From Acinetobacter pittii ANC 4050 (GTDB lineage: Bacteria > Pseudomonadota > Gammaproteobacteria > Pseudomonadales > Moraxellaceae), in the NCBI RefSeq assembly GCF_000399685.1, contig NZ_KB976987.1, forward strand, positions 988,804 to 1,052,803: a DNA stretch of 64,000 bases, read 5' to 3'. Under the pieces are notes generated by a model. The model searched no databases. It had not been told where the DNA came from and worked only from the letters and a program-made list of their open reading frames with translations. Position numbers and translations under genes: made by a program. Positions 63,906 through 64,000 of this stretch are shown here, piece after piece (the stretch's first letter is position 1; each line of letters opens with the position of its first letter).

Positions 63906-64000
63906 TGTAGCTCTGTAGCTCTGTAGCTCTGTAGCTCTGTAGCTCTGTAGCTCTGTAGCTCTGTAGCTCTGTAGCTCTGTAGCTCTGTAGCTCTGTAGCT
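63906..64000. repeat. 8-bp tandem repeat (CTCTGTAG)n beside dif, runs off the window
   Basis: From 63911 to the window end the unit CTCTGTAG repeats 11 times without a single change, preceded by a partial copy from 63906. The true length is unknown because the array continues past base 64000. No reading frame or known element explains it. Confidence 0.9.

Noticed and set aside
63906..64000. CRISPR array
   Set aside because: The unit is 8 bases with no spacers; it is a simple tandem repeat.

Overview
The window looks like the replication-terminus side of an Acinetobacter chromosome, probably a member of the A. calcoaceticus-baumannii complex other than A. baumannii itself. The base composition is low-GC. 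A complete adeRS-adeABC efflux locus is present whose AdeB closely resembles the A. baumannii protein as I remember it, while AdeR and AdeS are clearly diverged. A 28-bp dif site sits at the right end (63820-63847). No database search was possible, so all identifications rest on motifs and remembered family sequences.

Left part (1-25 kb): the end of an NrtR-like NUDIX regulator, a MetF-like reductase and a small lipoprotein. An AT-rich 650-bp leader then precedes a tight six-gene operon (2817-10496). It encodes a HlyD/EmrA adaptor, a 14-TM MFS pump, a GNAT-like protein, a GH3-family acyl-adenylating amidosynthetase, a TolC-like outer membrane protein and a second GNAT protein. This reads as make-and-export of a small amide-type metabolite. 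Next come an HD-domain protein, a phage-type C4 antisense RNA/Icd-like locus and a TetR regulator. A DUF6338 membrane protein follows with three tandem proline-rich micro-genes that share a GYQP motif and a PPKKP end. Then come yfbU, a frameshifted hydrolase, a hydrolase/LysR pair, an aromatic-acid type MFS carrier, a short UvrA-like ATPase, and an FAD oxidoreductase with a multi-TM protein and a TetR gene.

Middle (25-51 kb): a lipase-like lipoprotein, adeCBA on the minus strand with adeRS divergent and a recognisable AdeR direct-repeat box, then a catabolic region. Its first half has a PhyH dioxygenase, an alpha/beta hydrolase, an AlmA/Baeyer-Villiger type flavin monooxygenase, a TetR regulator and a FadL-like porin. 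Two near-identical palindromes that overlap outward-facing -35 boxes tie these genes together. Its second half resembles the levulinate/4-hydroxyacid (lva) pathway: kinase, DUF6285-like subunit, acyl-CoA dehydrogenase, SDR, acyl-CoA synthetase and SSS symporter. It has a PrpR-like sigma-54 activator, two sigma-54 promoters and a shared upstream site ATTTCA-N4-TGAAAT.

Right part (51-64 kb): a VF530 gene, then a very AT-rich probable mobile island. A RibD-like deaminase with an unrecognised C-terminal domain is bracketed by about 54-bp direct repeats. It is followed by a two-gene helicase-nuclease/unknown-partner module (candidate phage defence). Facing these is a coupled set of three tyrosine recombinases plus a small TnpC-like protein. 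The island appears to lie between a degenerate dif-like sequence (52009) and an apparently complete dif (63820). A long 8-bp tandem repeat runs off the end of the window.
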